Source of the DNA: Paracoccaceae bacterium
Lineage (GTDB): Bacteria; Pseudomonadota; Alphaproteobacteria; Rhodobacterales; Rhodobacteraceae
DNA length: 64,000 nt
Direction: 5' to 3'
Assembly: GCA_027013095.1 (NCBI GenBank)
Contig: JALUYI010000035.1
Coordinates: 1 to 64,000 of the forward strand
In this document: positions 44,282 through 54,350 of the stretch, one piece after another
How positions within the stretch are numbered: position 1 is the stretch's first letter
Layout: each line of letters opens with the position of its first letter
Translations under genes and position numbers: made by a program
Notes under the pieces: model-generated
What the model was told of the DNA's origin: nothing
What the model saw: only the letters and a program-made list of their open reading frames with translations
Database searches by the model: none

Positions 44282-46408
44282 ATGATCGATGTAGAAGACC
44301 TTGTCGATCTGGTTCGGAATTACAACCCGGCAAGCAATGCGGACCTGATCCGCGATGCCTACAGCTATGGTCAGGCCATGCACGAGGGCCAGATGCGCCG
44401 CTCGGGCGAACCCTATTTCTCGCACCCCGTCGAAGTTGCCGCCATCCTGACCGAGCAGCAGATGGATGACGCAACGATCGTTACCGCCCTCTTGCACGAC
44501 ACCATCGAGGACACGAAATCGACCTATGGTGAGGTTGCCGCAAGGTTTGGCGACGAAATCGCCCAACTCGTCGATGGGGTGACCAAGCTGACCAACCTCG
44601 AACTGCACTCAAGCCAGACCAAACAGGCCGAGAATTTTCGCAAGCTTCTGCTGGCCATGTCCAAGGATTTGCGCGTTCTTCTGGTCAAGCTGGCCGACCG
44701 GCTGCACAACATGCGCACGATCAAGCACATGTCGCTGGAAAAGCAGCAGCAAAAGGCGCGAGAGACGATGGACATCTTTGCGCCGCTTGCCGGGCGTATG
44801 GGGATGCAGTCCATGCGCGAGGAACTCGAAGACCTCAGCTTTCACGTTTTGAACCCCGAGGGACGGACCTCGATCATGCGCCGCTTTCTGACCCTGCGCA
44901 GCCAGACCGGCGATCTGATCCCGCAGATTACCAACGATATCCGTCTGGTTCTGGACAAGCAGGGGATCGCCGCGGATGTGTTCGGGCGCGAAAAAAAGCC
45001 CTATTCGATCTGGCGTAAGATGCAGGAAAAGAAGGAGGGGTTCTCGCGCCTTTCCGACATTTACGGGTTTCGGATCATCACCGGAAATCTCGAGGATTGC
45101 TATCGCGCGCTGGGGGCGGTTCATCAACGCTGGCGCGCGGTGCCGGGCCGTTTCAAGGACTATATCAGCCAGCCGAAAAGCAACGGTTACCGCTCGATCC
45201 ACACCACCGTTTCAGGGCGCGACGGCAAGCGGGTCGAGGTGCAGATCCGCACGCGCCAGATGCACGAGGTCGCCGAGGCGGGCGTTGCGGCGCATTGGTC
45301 CTACAAGGACGGCCAGCGGGTCGAGAACCCGTTTGCGGTGGATCCGTTCAAATGGCTGACGGGCCTGACCGAACGGGTCGGGCAGGCCGATGACCACGAC
45401 GATTTTATGGAGCATCTCAAGCTGGAGATGTTCCCCGATCAGGTGTTCTGTTTCACCCCCAAGGGCGAGGTGGTGAAACTGCCGCGCGGGGCAACCCCGA
45501 TCGACTTTGCCTTTGCCATTCATACACGCATCGGCCTGAACTGCGTTGGTGCCAAGGTGGATGGGCTCCGGGTGCCGTTGTGGACGCGGCTCAGGAACGG
45601 ACAGTCGGTGGATATCATCACCGCCGAGGGGCAGCGCCCGCAATCGACCTGGATGGATATCGCCGTCACCGGCCGGGCAAAATCGGCGATCCGCAAATCC
45701 CTGCGCGAAGAGCGTCGCGAAGGGGCGGTGCGTCTGGGGCGCGAACTGGCCCGGGTCGCGTTTGAACACGTCGGCAAGAAGGTCACCGACAAAGCACTGG
45801 CCACTGCCGCCCGACAAATGGCGGTTGACGACCCGTTGGATGTTCTGGCCATGCTGGGAAATGCCGAGATGTCCGGGCGAGAACTGGTCGCCCTTCTCTA
45901 TCCTGAGCTTGACCGTAACGAACCGCAGGAAACCGTGGCCGCCGAGAGCGCCATGATCGGCCTTGGCGAAGAGCAGACCGCCGAGATGTCTTCCTGTTGC
46001 CAACCCTTGCCCGGCGAGCGGATCGTTGGCATTACCTACCGCGGCAAGGGGGTCAAGGTTCACACCATCGACTGCCCCGCTCTGGTCGAGTTCGAGGAGC
46101 AGCCGGATCGTTGGATCGACCTGCGCTGGAGCGATGGCGAACATGCCCCGGAGCACATCGTGACGCTGGATATCACGCTGGCGAATGACGCCGGGACGCT
46201 TGGTCATATTTGCACATTGATCGGCGAGCAGAATGCGAATATCTCGGACATGCATTTCACCGATAAAAAGCCGGATTTCTATCGGATGCTGGTGGATATT
46301 CAGGTGCGCGATATTGAACATTTGCATAATGTCCTTACCGCGGTTGACGCGGATTCAGACGTGGCGCAGGTGGCCAGATACAGAAAACCCGTCGAGGCGG
46401 GGGCGTAA
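44282..46408 (+). CDS. spoT: bifunctional (p)ppGpp synthetase/hydrolase (Rel/SpoT)
   Basis: 708 residues from ATG 44282. Domain order: HD hydrolase (HPVEVAAIL..ALLHDTIEDT, residues 40-170), synthetase (SRLSDIYGFRIITGNLEDCYRALGAVHQRW...SNGYRSIHTTV, about 245-360), TGS (FTPKGEVVKLPRGATPIDFAFAIH), and C-terminal ACT (TLDITLANDAGTLGHICTLIGEQNANI). Both catalytic domains have their conserved residues, as in alphaproteobacterial single Rel proteins. Controls the stringent response. Gene name spoT or relA is by convention. Confidence 0.95.
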   Translation: MIDVEDLVDLVRNYNPASNADLIRDAYSYGQAMHEGQMRRSGEPYFSHPVEVAAILTEQQMDDATIVTALLHDTIEDTKSTYGEVAARFGDEIAQLVDGVTKLTNLELHSSQTKQAENFRKLLLAMSKDLRVLLVKLADRLHNMRTIKHMSLEKQQQKARETMDIFAPLAGRMGMQSMREELEDLSFHVLNPEGRTSIMRRFLTLRSQTGDLIPQITNDIRLVLDKQGIAADVFGREKKPYSIWRKMQEKKEGFSRLSDIYGFRIITGNLEDCYRALGAVHQRWRAVPGRFKDYISQPKSNGYRSIHTTVSGRDGKRVEVQIRTRQMHEVAEAGVAAHWSYKDGQRVENPFAVDPFKWLTGLTERVGQADDHDDFMEHLKLEMFPDQVFCFTPKGEVVKLPRGATPIDFAFAIHTRIGLNCVGAKVDGLRVPLWTRLRNGQSVDIITAEGQRPQSTWMDIAVTGRAKSAIRKSLREERREGAVRLGRELARVAFEHVGKKVTDKALATAARQMAVDDPLDVLAMLGNAEMSGRELVALLYPELDRNEPQETVAAESAMIGLGEEQTAEMSSCCQPLPGERIVGITYRGKGVKVHTIDCPALVEFEEQPDRWIDLRWSDGEHAPEHIVTLDITLANDAGTLGHICTLIGEQNANISDMHFTDKKPDFYRMLVDIQVRDIEHLHNVLTAVDADSDVAQVARYRKPVEAGA

Positions 46409-46459
46409 ACGTAACGAGGAAAGGCAGCCCGGGTTCTGCGGCGGCTCGGGGTCAAACTG

Positions 46460-47107
46460 ATGGTTTTCAAAAGACGAGAAAAGCTGTCCTGGGGGCGCTG
46501 GTTTGCCGAGTTGTTTTACCCACGCGGTGGCTGGAAGCGGGCCACCAGCTATGTCATCCACCGTTTGCGCCGCCTGCCGGACACGCCCCACAAGATCGCC
46601 CGCGGTATTGCCTTTGGTGTTCTGGTCAGCTTTACCCCGTTCTTTGGTCTGCATTTCGTGCTGGCGGCCAGCCTTGCCCTGCTGTTTCGCGGCAACGTCC
46701 TTGCCGCCATTCTTGGGACGTTTTTTGGCAACCCGTTGACCTTTCCCTTTATCGCCGCAATCGCGCTGTCTTTGGGGCACTGGATGCTGGGCTCTCCCAA
46801 CGATCCGATGGTCCATGCATCGATTTTGGCGCTGTTTGCGCAGGCAACGACCGATTTCTGGCTGAACTTCAAGGCGCTGTTCACCTCCAGCACGGCCGAT
46901 TGGACGGGCCTGCGGGAATTTGCCGCGCGCGTCCTCCTGCCCTATTTTCTGGGTGGTCTGGGCCCGGGGCTTATCACCGCCACGGCCAGCTATTTCCTTA
47001 GCCTTCCGATCATCACGGTTTACAAAAACACCCGCAAGCGCCGGCTTGAAAAACGTCGGGCCGAGCGGCGGGGAACAGCGGTCAAAAAGGCTGACGGCGA
47101 CAGCTGA
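46460..47107 (+). CDS. DUF2062 membrane protein
   Basis: 215 residues with a hydrophobic core of four membrane segments. Family pattern: [61 protein letters not shown]. The C-terminus is basic ([16 protein letters not shown]). Function unknown. It lies between spoT and pdxJ and is a frequent neighbour of pdxJ-acpS in Rhodobacteraceae. Confidence 0.85.
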   Translation: MVFKRREKLSWGRWFAELFYPRGGWKRATSYVIHRLRRLPDTPHKIARGIAFGVLVSFTPFFGLHFVLAASLALLFRGNVLAAILGTFFGNPLTFPFIAAIALSLGHWMLGSPNDPMVHASILALFAQATTDFWLNFKALFTSSTADWTGLREFAARVLLPYFLGGLGPGLITATASYFLSLPIITVYKNTRKRRLEKRRAERRGTAVKKADGDS

Positions 47108-47151
47108 TTGGCATAGGCTGGCAGCGGGAATCACTTTTCAGGACGGTCTCG

Positions 47152-47931
47152 ATGACGACTTCAGATGCAACCACAACTGCCGCGCTGCGCCTAGGCGTGA
47201 ATATCGACCATGTCGCCACCGTGCGCAATGCCCGCGGCAGCGCCTATCCCGACCCGGTGCGCGCGGCACTTCTGGCCCAGCAGGCCGGCGCCGACGGCAT
47301 CACCGCCCATCTGCGCGAGGATCGCCGCCATATCGGTGACGCCGATATCGAACGTCTGATGCAGGGCCTCACCATCCCGCTAAACCTCGAAATGGCGGCA
47401 ACTCCCGAAATGCAGCAGATCGCCCTGCGCCATGTACCGCATGCGGTTTGCCTGGTGCCCGAAAAGCGTGAGGAACGCACCACCGAAGGCGGGCTCGAAG
47501 TCGCGCGCGAGGAAAATCGCCTCGCCCATTTCATCGCCCCCCTGCGCGAGGCGGGCTGTCGCGTGTCGATCTTCATCGCCGCCGACAAGCCCCAGATCGA
47601 GGCTGCCGCCCGCATCGGCGCCCCGGTTGTCGAACTGCATACCGGTGCCTATTGCGACGCCCATGCCGAGGGCCGCCTTGACGACCGCGACACCGAACTG
47701 CGCCGCCTCACCGAAATGGCCGCCTATGCCACCTCGCTGGGGCTCGAGGTTCATGCCGGCCACGGGCTCACCTATGACACCGTCGAGCCCATCGCCGCGC
47801 TGCCCGAGATTCGCGAACTCAATATCGGTCATTTCCTGATCGGCGAGGCCATTTTCGTCGGCCTGCCCGCGGCGATGGCCGAAATGCGCCGCCTGATGGA
47901 CGCGGCGCGGGCGCAAGCACAGAAAGATTGA
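47152..47931 (+). CDS. pdxJ: pyridoxine 5'-phosphate synthase
   Basis: 259 residues, TIM barrel. Joins amino-hydroxyacetone phosphate and DXP to give PNP in vitamin B6 synthesis. [48 protein letters not shown] is nearly invariant; also [36 protein letters not shown]. Start ATG 47152; preceded by a short gap after DUF2062. Confidence 0.96.
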   Translation: MTTSDATTTAALRLGVNIDHVATVRNARGSAYPDPVRAALLAQQAGADGITAHLREDRRHIGDADIERLMQGLTIPLNLEMAATPEMQQIALRHVPHAVCLVPEKREERTTEGGLEVAREENRLAHFIAPLREAGCRVSIFIAADKPQIEAAARIGAPVVELHTGAYCDAHAEGRLDDRDTELRRLTEMAAYATSLGLEVHAGHGLTYDTVEPIAALPEIRELNIGHFLIGEAIFVGLPAAMAEMRRLMDAARAQAQKD

Positions 47932-47951
47932 AACAGAGAAAGGTAAACGAC

Positions 47952-48434
47952 ATGCGCAAACCCTCTTTGCCCGATCTAGCCCTGACATCTTTCATTCTCG
48001 CAGCGGCCGCCATCCCCTCCTTTTCGGCGGCACAAAGCGTGACCGATTGCGACCAGCGGGCGCGCCCCGACGCCATCGTCGAGCCCTGGTCCGCCAACAG
48101 CCGCAGCTTTTCCAACGGCGCGGTGCGGGTGGCGCTGCTCGACAGTATCGAGCCGGCCTCCGGCGCCTTTGACCTGCTTGTCCTGTCCCCCCCGCGCGAT
48201 CAGATGGGCGCGCGCCAGTGTCGGCTGGTGTCGCTTGACGGCGCGCTGGGCTTTGCGGCACTCGATTTCGCCGCCATGCGCGCGTCATACAACCCTGCGC
48301 GCGGCCTCACCCTGCGCCTGACAGGCAAGGCGTTTTCGCCCGCCGATGGCGTTACGCGCCCGATCCGGCTGAGCGTGACCATCAACCAGGCGACGGGCAA
48401 GGTCAGCGCCAAGGTCCGACCGGCAGGAAAATGA
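47952..48434 (+). CDS. secreted protein of unknown function
   Basis: 160 residues from ATG 47952. Signal peptide with LALTSFILAAAAIPSFSAAQ; mature part starts SVTDCDQRARPD, has a second cysteine at QCRLV. Beta-rich by composition, no known domain. It follows pdxJ by 20 bases and is probably cotranscribed. High G+C and Ala/Arg content match neighbours, so no sign of recent transfer. Confidence 0.65.
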   Translation: MRKPSLPDLALTSFILAAAAIPSFSAAQSVTDCDQRARPDAIVEPWSANSRSFSNGAVRVALLDSIEPASGAFDLLVLSPPRDQMGARQCRLVSLDGALGFAALDFAAMRASYNPARGLTLRLTGKAFSPADGVTRPIRLSVTINQATGKVSAKVRPAGK

Positions 48435-48495
48435 CGGCGGAGCAGAAAATGATACCGAATGATACCCGCAGGCGCTGGCCGAGATGATCGCCCCG

Positions 48496-48553
48496 TCCCC
48501 TTCTTCTTTGCCAAAATACTCCCGCCGGAGGCACGGCGCAGCCCCGGCTGCGC
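48496..48553. repeat. short interspersed hairpin repeat upstream of acpS
   Basis: The stretch CTTCTTCTTTGCCAAAATAC followed by TCCCGCCGGAGG is a sequence I recall as recurrent in intergenic regions of Rhodobacter-type genomes. It precedes a perfect stem GGCGCAGCC / GGCTGCGCC (48534-48553). Whether this functions as a terminator or repeat is inferred. Confidence 0.5.
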
Positions 48554-48581
48554 CGTTTCCCGCCAGAACAGGGCAACAACG

Positions 48582-48986
48582 ATGATCCTGGGCGTGGGCA
48601 CCGATCTGGCCAATATCGAGCGCATCGAACGCACGCTTCAGCGCTTTGGGGACCGCTTTCGGGATCGGGTCTTTACCAAAACCGAGCAGGCCAAGGCCGA
48701 GCGGCGCCGCGATACCGCCGCAACCTACGCCAAGCGCTGGGCGGCGAAAGAGGCGTGCTCAAAGGCGCTGGGCACCGGGCTGAGGATGGGCATTTCATGG
48801 AAGGACATGGCGGTGACAAACCTTCGTTCGGGCCAGCCGCGCATGCATCTTACCGGCTGGGCCGCCGAGCGCCTCACGCATATGACCCCGCCGGGGATGG
48901 AGGCGCGGATCCACGTGTCGCTGACTGACGATCACCCCTGGGCGCAGGCCTTTGTGGTGATCGAGGCCTACCCCGCAGGAGCTTGA
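48582..48986 (+). CDS. acpS: holo-[acyl-carrier-protein] synthase
   Basis: 134 residues from ATG 48582. Attaches 4'-phosphopantetheine to acyl carrier protein. Mg-binding [46 protein letters not shown] are the hallmark motifs. Earlier in-frame starts lie in the interspersed repeat and are unlikely. Followed by lepB, rnc and era, the standard order in alphaproteobacteria. Confidence 0.94.
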   Translation: MILGVGTDLANIERIERTLQRFGDRFRDRVFTKTEQAKAERRRDTAATYAKRWAAKEACSKALGTGLRMGISWKDMAVTNLRSGQPRMHLTGWAAERLTHMTPPGMEARIHVSLTDDHPWAQAFVVIEAYPAGA

Positions 48987-49044
48987 CTTCACGCCTTTCA
49001 GGGGCCATGACGCCCGCATCAATCAGGATTACAGGCAGGACCAG

Positions 49045-49833
49045 ATGGCAGAGAAGACCAAGAAAGACGATGGCGTCTTTGAATGGATCAAGACGATCGT
49101 TTATGCGTTGCTCCTTGCGGGGCTGATCCGCACATTGTTTTATCAGCCGTTCTGGATTCCCTCAGGCTCGATGAAAGACACCCTTCTGGTCGGTGATTTC
49201 CTGTTCGTCAACAAGATGGCCTATGGATATTCGCGTTATTCCTGCCCGTTTTCCGCCTGCCCGTTTTCAGGACGCATTTTTGCCAGCCAACCCAAGCGCG
49301 GCGATGTCGTCGTATTCAAACATCCGGTCACCCATGCCGATTTCATCAAGCGCCTGATTGGCCTGCCGGGAGATCGCATTCAGGTCAAGGCCGGGTTGCT
49401 CTACATCAACGGCAAGCCGGTCAAGGTCGAACCGGCGGGCATTTTCGAAGAGCCAAAGCTGCCGCAGGGTCCAGTAGGAAACACCCCGAGCTGCGCCAAC
49501 GATCCGGTAGCCCTTGGCGACATCTGCAAGAAACAACGGTTCCGCGAAACCCTGCCGAACGGGGTTCAGCACGACATCCTGAACATTGTTGACAACGGCT
49601 TTGCCGACAATACCAAGGTCTTTACTGTTCCGGCGGGTCAATACATGTTCATGGGTGACAACCGCGACAATTCCGAGGACAGCCGCTTTCCCCGCAACAT
49701 TGGCGGGGTCGGTTTTGTTCCGTTTGAAAACCTCGAAGGGCGCGCTGACCGGGTCATCTTTTCCTCGGCCGGGCGCTCGATTCTGGCGTTCTGGACATGG
49801 CGAAAAGACCGTTTTTTCAAGGCAATCGAGTGA
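49045..49833 (+). CDS. lepB: signal peptidase I
   Basis: 262 residues. One N-terminal transmembrane helix ([17 protein letters not shown]), catalytic Ser42 in [15 protein letters not shown] and Lys102 in [26 protein letters not shown] and a second cysteine-containing loop ([22 protein letters not shown]...GDICKK) are seen. Cleaves signal peptides at the outer face of the membrane. Confidence 0.95.
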   Translation: MAEKTKKDDGVFEWIKTIVYALLLAGLIRTLFYQPFWIPSGSMKDTLLVGDFLFVNKMAYGYSRYSCPFSACPFSGRIFASQPKRGDVVVFKHPVTHADFIKRLIGLPGDRIQVKAGLLYINGKPVKVEPAGIFEEPKLPQGPVGNTPSCANDPVALGDICKKQRFRETLPNGVQHDILNIVDNGFADNTKVFTVPAGQYMFMGDNRDNSEDSRFPRNIGGVGFVPFENLEGRADRVIFSSAGRSILAFWTWRKDRFFKAIE

Positions 49834-50519
49834 AACTGTCGGCCGACCTTCAGGCCTTTTCCAAGCGGATTGGGCATGAGTTCGGCGCGCCCGAGCTGCT
49901 GATCGAGGCGATGACCCACGCGTCCCTGGCGTCAAACACGCGCCCGGACAACCAGCGGCTTGAGTTTTTGGGCGATCGCGTGCTGGGGCTGGTGATTGCC
50001 GAGGCCTTGCTGGCCGCTGATCCCAAGGCCACCGAGGGCCAGTTGGCGCCGCGCTTCAATTCCCTCGTGCGCAAGGAAACCTGCGCCGAGGTTGCCGAGG
50101 AATATGGCTTGGGTGCGGGATTGAAGCTGGGTCGCTCCGAGATGATGTCGGGCGGGCGGCGCAAACAGGCGTTGCTGGGGGATGCGACTGAGGCGGTGAT
50201 CGCGGCCGTCTATCTGGACGCCGGTTTTGCCATTGCCCGCGACCTGATCCTACGCCTGTGGGGCGAACGGATCACCAGCACCAAGGCCGATGCGCGCGAC
50301 GCCAAGACGGTGTTGCAGGAATGGGCGCAGGCCCGGGGTCAGCAGCCGCCGACCTATCAGGAAATCGATCGCAGAGGCCCCGATCACGCGCCAGTCTTTA
50401 CCATCGCGGCCCGCTTGGAAAGTGGGCAGACCGCAACCGCCTCGGCCCCGTCGAAACGTCAGGCCCAGCAGGCCGCGGCCCGGAAACTTCTGGATGAATT
50501 GGAGGGGCATGATGCCTGA
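49830..50519 (+). CDS. rnc: ribonuclease III
   Basis: 229 residues from GTG 49830, which overlaps the lepB stop as GTGA and gives [17 protein letters not shown]; an ATG at 49797 would overlap lepB by 37 bases. RNase III domain signature [21 protein letters not shown]; metal-binding [10 protein letters not shown]; double-stranded-RNA-binding domain at the end ([23 protein letters not shown]). Processes rRNA and other duplexes. Confidence 0.95.
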   Translation: MKLSADLQAFSKRIGHEFGAPELLIEAMTHASLASNTRPDNQRLEFLGDRVLGLVIAEALLAADPKATEGQLAPRFNSLVRKETCAEVAEEYGLGAGLKLGRSEMMSGGRRKQALLGDATEAVIAAVYLDAGFAIARDLILRLWGERITSTKADARDAKTVLQEWAQARGQQPPTYQEIDRRGPDHAPVFTIAARLESGQTATASAPSKRQAQQAAARKLLDELEGHDA

Positions 50520-51423
50520 CCAGCGCTGTGGCTTTATCGCTCTGATAGGTGAGCCGAATGCCGGGAAATCGACCCTTTTGAACCGGATGGTCGGGGCCAA
50601 GGTCTCGATCGTGACGCATAAGGTGCAGACCACCCGCGCCCGCATTCGCGGTGTTGCCATCGAGGGTCCGGCGCAACTGGTCTTTGTTGATACCCCGGGT
50701 CTTTTCCGGGCGCGTCGTCGGCTGGATCGGGCCATGGTCAGCGCCGCATGGAGCGGGGCCGCGGATGCCGATATCGTGGTTCTTCTGATCGAGGCAAACC
50801 GGGGGTTGACCGACGGCGTACAGGCGATCCTGGATGTTCTGGCCGAGCGACGCCAAAAGGACCAGATTGTTGCTCTGGCGATCAACAAGATCGACCGGGT
50901 CAAGAGCGAAACCTTGCTGGCTCTGACCACGAAAATGAACGCGGCCTTCGATTTTTCCGCAACCTTCATGATCTCGGCGGAAAAGGGTCACGGGGTCGAT
51001 GATCTGAAGGCGTGGCTGTCTGAAAATGTGCCCACGGGGGTCTGGCACTATCCCGAAGATCAGATATCCGATCTGCCGCTGCGGCAGTTGGCGGCGGAAA
51101 TCACGCGTGAGAAACTGACTCTGCGGCTCCATCAAGAACTGCCTTATCAATTAACCGTCGAGACCGAGCGGTGGGACGAGCGCAAGGATGGCTCGGTTCG
51201 TATCGACCAGCTGATCTATGTCACCCGCGAGGGGCATCGCGGGATTGCGCTGGGGCCGAAAGGGGCAACGATCAAGGCCATTGGAACCGCCGCGCGTCAG
51301 GAAATCTCGGAATTTCTGGGGCGCAAGGTGCATCTTTTTCTACAGGTCAAACTGCGCCCGAACTGGCAGGAAGAGGCCGAGCGTTATGACGAAATGGGAC
51401 TGGATTTCAAGGACGGGACCTGA
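50512..51423 (+). CDS. era: GTPase Era
   Basis: 303 residues from ATG 50512 (GGAGGGG upstream, overlapping the rnc end). G1 [10 protein letters not shown]2/G3 [10 protein letters not shown] and DTPG, G4 NKID, then a KH domain ([33 protein letters not shown]). Acts in 16S rRNA and 30S assembly. The rnc-era overlap couples their expression. Confidence 0.96.
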   Translation: MPDQRCGFIALIGEPNAGKSTLLNRMVGAKVSIVTHKVQTTRARIRGVAIEGPAQLVFVDTPGLFRARRRLDRAMVSAAWSGAADADIVVLLIEANRGLTDGVQAILDVLAERRQKDQIVALAINKIDRVKSETLLALTTKMNAAFDFSATFMISAEKGHGVDDLKAWLSENVPTGVWHYPEDQISDLPLRQLAAEITREKLTLRLHQELPYQLTVETERWDERKDGSVRIDQLIYVTREGHRGIALGPKGATIKAIGTAARQEISEFLGRKVHLFLQVKLRPNWQEEAERYDEMGLDFKDGT

Positions 51424-51773
51424 TGCCCAGACTCAGCGCGAAATTCTGGGTTGATGCCTATCTGACCCGTTTGCGTTTGGCCAATATTCCGGCGTTTGTC
51501 GTCGCGCGCGGGGATGAGACGGCAGGGAATGTCATGGTCAAGCTGAACACGCTGGATGGACACGCCGCCGCCTTTCAGCGCAGTTTTGATGCCTGTGGAG
51601 ATCGCCTTTGGATTACCCTCTGTGAGGGGCGCGATGGCGAGGTCGAGGAGGCCTTGCGTGATCAACTCCGCTTTGATCCTGACCTCTGGATCATCGAGGT
51701 CGAAGACAAGGCCGGTCGGCACCTTCTTGACGAACCGGGATTTTCGGGCCCGGATTTTCTGGCTGGCGTGTAA
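51423..51773 (+). CDS. DUF1491 family protein
   Basis: 116 residues. Family features: [52 protein letters not shown] and [19 protein letters not shown]. No catalytic motif; probably cytoplasmic. Starts within the era stop (TGATG) and is followed directly by recO, so it is cotranscribed with both. Confidence 0.83.
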   Translation: MPRLSAKFWVDAYLTRLRLANIPAFVVARGDETAGNVMVKLNTLDGHAAAFQRSFDACGDRLWITLCEGRDGEVEEALRDQLRFDPDLWIIEVEDKAGRHLLDEPGFSGPDFLAGV

Positions 51774-51774
51774 C

Positions 51775-52470
51775 ATGGAATGGCAGGATCAGGGAATTTT
51801 GCTTTCGTCCCGCCCGCATGGTGAGAATGCTGCGATCATCAACGTCTTTACCCGCGCGCATGGGCGTCATGCCGGTGTGGTGCGGGGCGGGGCCTCGCGA
51901 CGCATGGCGCCGATCCTGCAGCAGGGTGCCGACCTTTCGCTGACATGGCGGGCGCGGCTGGATGCCCATATTGGCAGCTTTCGGGTCGAGCCGATCCGCT
52001 CTCGGGCGGCCCTGATCATGGAGGACCGGCTGGCGCTGGCGGGACTGAACGCGATCTGCGCGCTGTTGCGCTTTGCCCTGCCCGAACGCGCGCCCCATGC
52101 GGCCTTGTTCAGCGTGACCGAGGATCTTTTGCAGGAGTTGACCTCATCGCCCGACTGGCCACGTCATTATGTGCTGTGGGAATTGGCGTTGCTCAGCGAG
52201 CTTGGCTTTGGTCTGGACCTGTCCCATTGTGCGGTGACCGGGCGGTGCGATGATCTGATCTATGTCTCGCCGCGCACGGGTCGAGCGGTTTCGCGTCAGG
52301 GGGCCGGGGAATGGGCCGACCGCCTGTTGCCGTTTCCCAGCCCCGACAATATCGCCCAGAGCCTGCGCACGACCGGGTATTTTCTGGAGCATTCCCTCGC
52401 TCATGCGCTGGGTGCTGCCTGCCTGCCTGCGGCGCGGGGCCGCCTGTTGAGCCAGCTTGAGCGGCTGTGA
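51775..52470 (+). CDS. recO: DNA repair protein RecO
   Basis: 231 residues from ATG 51775. N-terminal OB-fold ([43 protein letters not shown]), then a helical domain and a cysteine-containing segment ([23 protein letters not shown]) that corresponds to the metal site but retains only two of four expected cysteines. Helps RecA load at gaps with RecR. Its stop abuts the convergent mcd stop. Confidence 0.92.
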   Translation: MEWQDQGILLSSRPHGENAAIINVFTRAHGRHAGVVRGGASRRMAPILQQGADLSLTWRARLDAHIGSFRVEPIRSRAALIMEDRLALAGLNAICALLRFALPERAPHAALFSVTEDLLQELTSSPDWPRHYVLWELALLSELGFGLDLSHCAVTGRCDDLIYVSPRTGRAVSRQGAGEWADRLLPFPSPDNIAQSLRTTGYFLEHSLAHALGAACLPAARGRLLSQLERL

Positions 52471-54141
52471 TCAAGAGGCCAGCAAACGCCGCGCGATCAC
52501 GTTTGCCTGAATTTCCGCTGCCCCCTCGAAAATGTTCAGGATCCGCGCATCGCACAAGACGCGGCTGATGGGGTATTCCAGCGCGAACCCGTTGCCGCCG
52601 TGAATTTGCAAGGCATTGTCAGCCGCCGCCCAGGCCACGCGGGCGCCCAGCAGTTTGGCCATCCCCGCCTCAAGGTCGCACCGGTGACCGGAATCCTTTT
52701 CCTGTGCCGCGTGATAGGTCAACTGCCGTGCCACCATGATTTCGACCGCCATCATCGCCAGTTTTGAATTGACGCGCGAAAAGGCAATCAGGCTTTGGCC
52801 GAATTGTTTGCGCTCGTGGGCGTATTTCAACCCCAGTTCCATCGCCGACTGGGCCACGCCAATGGCCCGCGCGGCGGTCTGGATGCGGGCGCTTTCAAAG
52901 GTCTGCATCAGCTGCTTGAAACCCTGCCCCTCGACACCGCCCAGCAGGTTGGCCGCAGGCACGCGAAACCCGTCAAAGCCGATTTCGTATTCCTTCATGC
53001 CGCGATAACCCAGAACCTCGATCTCGCCACCCGTCATGCCGGGGGTGGGAAAGGGGTTGGCATCGTCGCCCGGTTCCTTTTCGGCCAGGAACATCGAAAG
53101 CCCCGCATAGTTGTCGCTGTCGGGGTCGGTGCGGGCCAGCAGGGTCATCATATGGGTGCGGGCGGCGTGGGTGATCCATGTCTTGTTGCCGGTGACGACG
53201 TAATCATTGCCCTCGCGCACGGCGCGGGTGCGCAGCGAGCCGAGGTCGGATCCGGTATTGGGTTCGGTAAACACCGCGGTGGGCAGTTTCTCGCCGCTGG
53301 CGATCAGGGGCAGCCAGTGCCGTTTCTGTTCATCGGTGCCGCCGCACAGGATCAGCTCGGCCGCGATTTCCGAGCGCGTTCCAAGGCTGCCAACGCCGAT
53401 ATAGCCGCGCGACAGTTCCTCGGATACGACGCACATGGCCGCCTTGGGAAAGCCGAAGCCGCCATATTCTTCGGGGATGGTCAGGCCAAAGACGCCAAGT
53501 GCGGCCATCTCGTCGATGATCGACATGGGGATGAATTCGTCTTTCAGGTGCCATTCATGGGCGTAGGGCACGACCTTGTCCTCGGCAAAGCGGCGGAACT
53601 GGTCGCGGATCATCTCCAGCTCGTCATCAAGGCCGGTGGCGCCGAATGTGGGGCTGCCCTCGCGTTCCTGCATCAAGGTGGCCAGACGGGCGCGCGCCGA
53701 TGCGCTGTTGCCATTCCGGATCAGGGCCAACACGCTGGCCTCGTCCAGCCCGGTGTTCTTGGGGTCAAGGCCAAGGTCCTGCGGGCGCGCGAATTCACCC
53801 TGACTCATCGGGATGCCGCCCCTGAGCTGGCCGAGATATTCGCCAAACGCAATTTGCAGGATCAGCCCTTCGATCTCACCGAAATCCCCGCTGTCATCCA
53901 GCCGCCGGGCCCAGTTGTGCATTTGCTGCAGGGCCTGAACATAGGTCGCAATCCACGACAGGCTGTGTGCTGCGAACTGGTGCTCTGCAAGGGCCGCCCC
54001 CGAGACTCTCCCGTTCTTTACCACGATATCGCGCACCGCCGTGCGGGCAGCTGAAAGGTAGAGTTCAGCCGCAGACAGGGACTGCTGGCATTGGGTCAGG
54101 AGGTCGTCAGGCAGCGGCGTTTTGGCGGGCGAATGTGGCAT
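52471..54141 (-). CDS. mcd: acyl-CoA dehydrogenase, (2S)-methylsuccinyl-CoA dehydrogenase type
   Basis: 556 residues from ATG 54141. The acyl-CoA dehydrogenase core begins near residue 170 (MIRDQFRRFAEDKVVPYAHEWHLKDEF) and has AVFTEPNTGSDLGSLRTRAV, VTGNKTWITHAARTHMM and GGNGFALEYPISRVLCDARILNIFEGAAEIQ. An extra N-terminal domain of about 150 residues distinguishes it from ordinary acyl-CoA dehydrogenases and matches Mcd of the ethylmalonyl-CoA pathway. Oxidises methylsuccinyl-CoA to mesaconyl-CoA. FAD enzyme. A palindrome upstream may be its operator. Confidence 0.85.
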   Translation of the reverse strand: MPHSPAKTPLPDDLLTQCQQSLSAAELYLSAARTAVRDIVVKNGRVSGAALAEHQFAAHSLSWIATYVQALQQMHNWARRLDDSGDFGEIEGLILQIAFGEYLGQLRGGIPMSQGEFARPQDLGLDPKNTGLDEASVLALIRNGNSASARARLATLMQEREGSPTFGATGLDDELEMIRDQFRRFAEDKVVPYAHEWHLKDEFIPMSIIDEMAALGVFGLTIPEEYGGFGFPKAAMCVVSEELSRGYIGVGSLGTRSEIAAELILCGGTDEQKRHWLPLIASGEKLPTAVFTEPNTGSDLGSLRTRAVREGNDYVVTGNKTWITHAARTHMMTLLARTDPDSDNYAGLSMFLAEKEPGDDANPFPTPGMTGGEIEVLGYRGMKEYEIGFDGFRVPAANLLGGVEGQGFKQLMQTFESARIQTAARAIGVAQSAMELGLKYAHERKQFGQSLIAFSRVNSKLAMMAVEIMVARQLTYHAAQEKDSGHRCDLEAGMAKLLGARVAWAAADNALQIHGGNGFALEYPISRVLCDARILNIFEGAAEIQANVIARRLLAS

Positions 54142-54249
54142 GGGTCCTGTCCTGTTGTCGTGGTCGCGTAGAATGTTGGCCTGACGGCGCGGCGTGTGAT
54201 TGTGCGGGCGTATTATTCTTTTTCGGGACATAGACAATGCTGCGCCGCA

Positions 54250-54266
54250 GCGCAAGTAAATTGCGC
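54250..54266. promoter_or_regulatory. palindrome upstream of mcd
   Basis: GCGCAA-GTAAA-TTGCGC is a perfect inverted repeat about 110 bases before mcd, and contains the TTGCGCAA core. It resembles the TTTGCAAA-type half sites described for acyl-CoA-responsive regulators (PccR/RamB type). The match is only partial. Confidence 0.4.
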
Positions 54267-54350
54267 AAAAATGTTCCTATGCGACAGATAATGAGCGTTG
54301 CAAATCCGTTCCGGGGCTGTCACGCTGCGCCCAACCACGGGAAAATACTG

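Noticed and set aside
52795-54054. 419-codon frame on the plus strand over mcd
   Set aside because: Antisense to a well-supported acyl-CoA dehydrogenase; low-complexity composition with no ribosome site.
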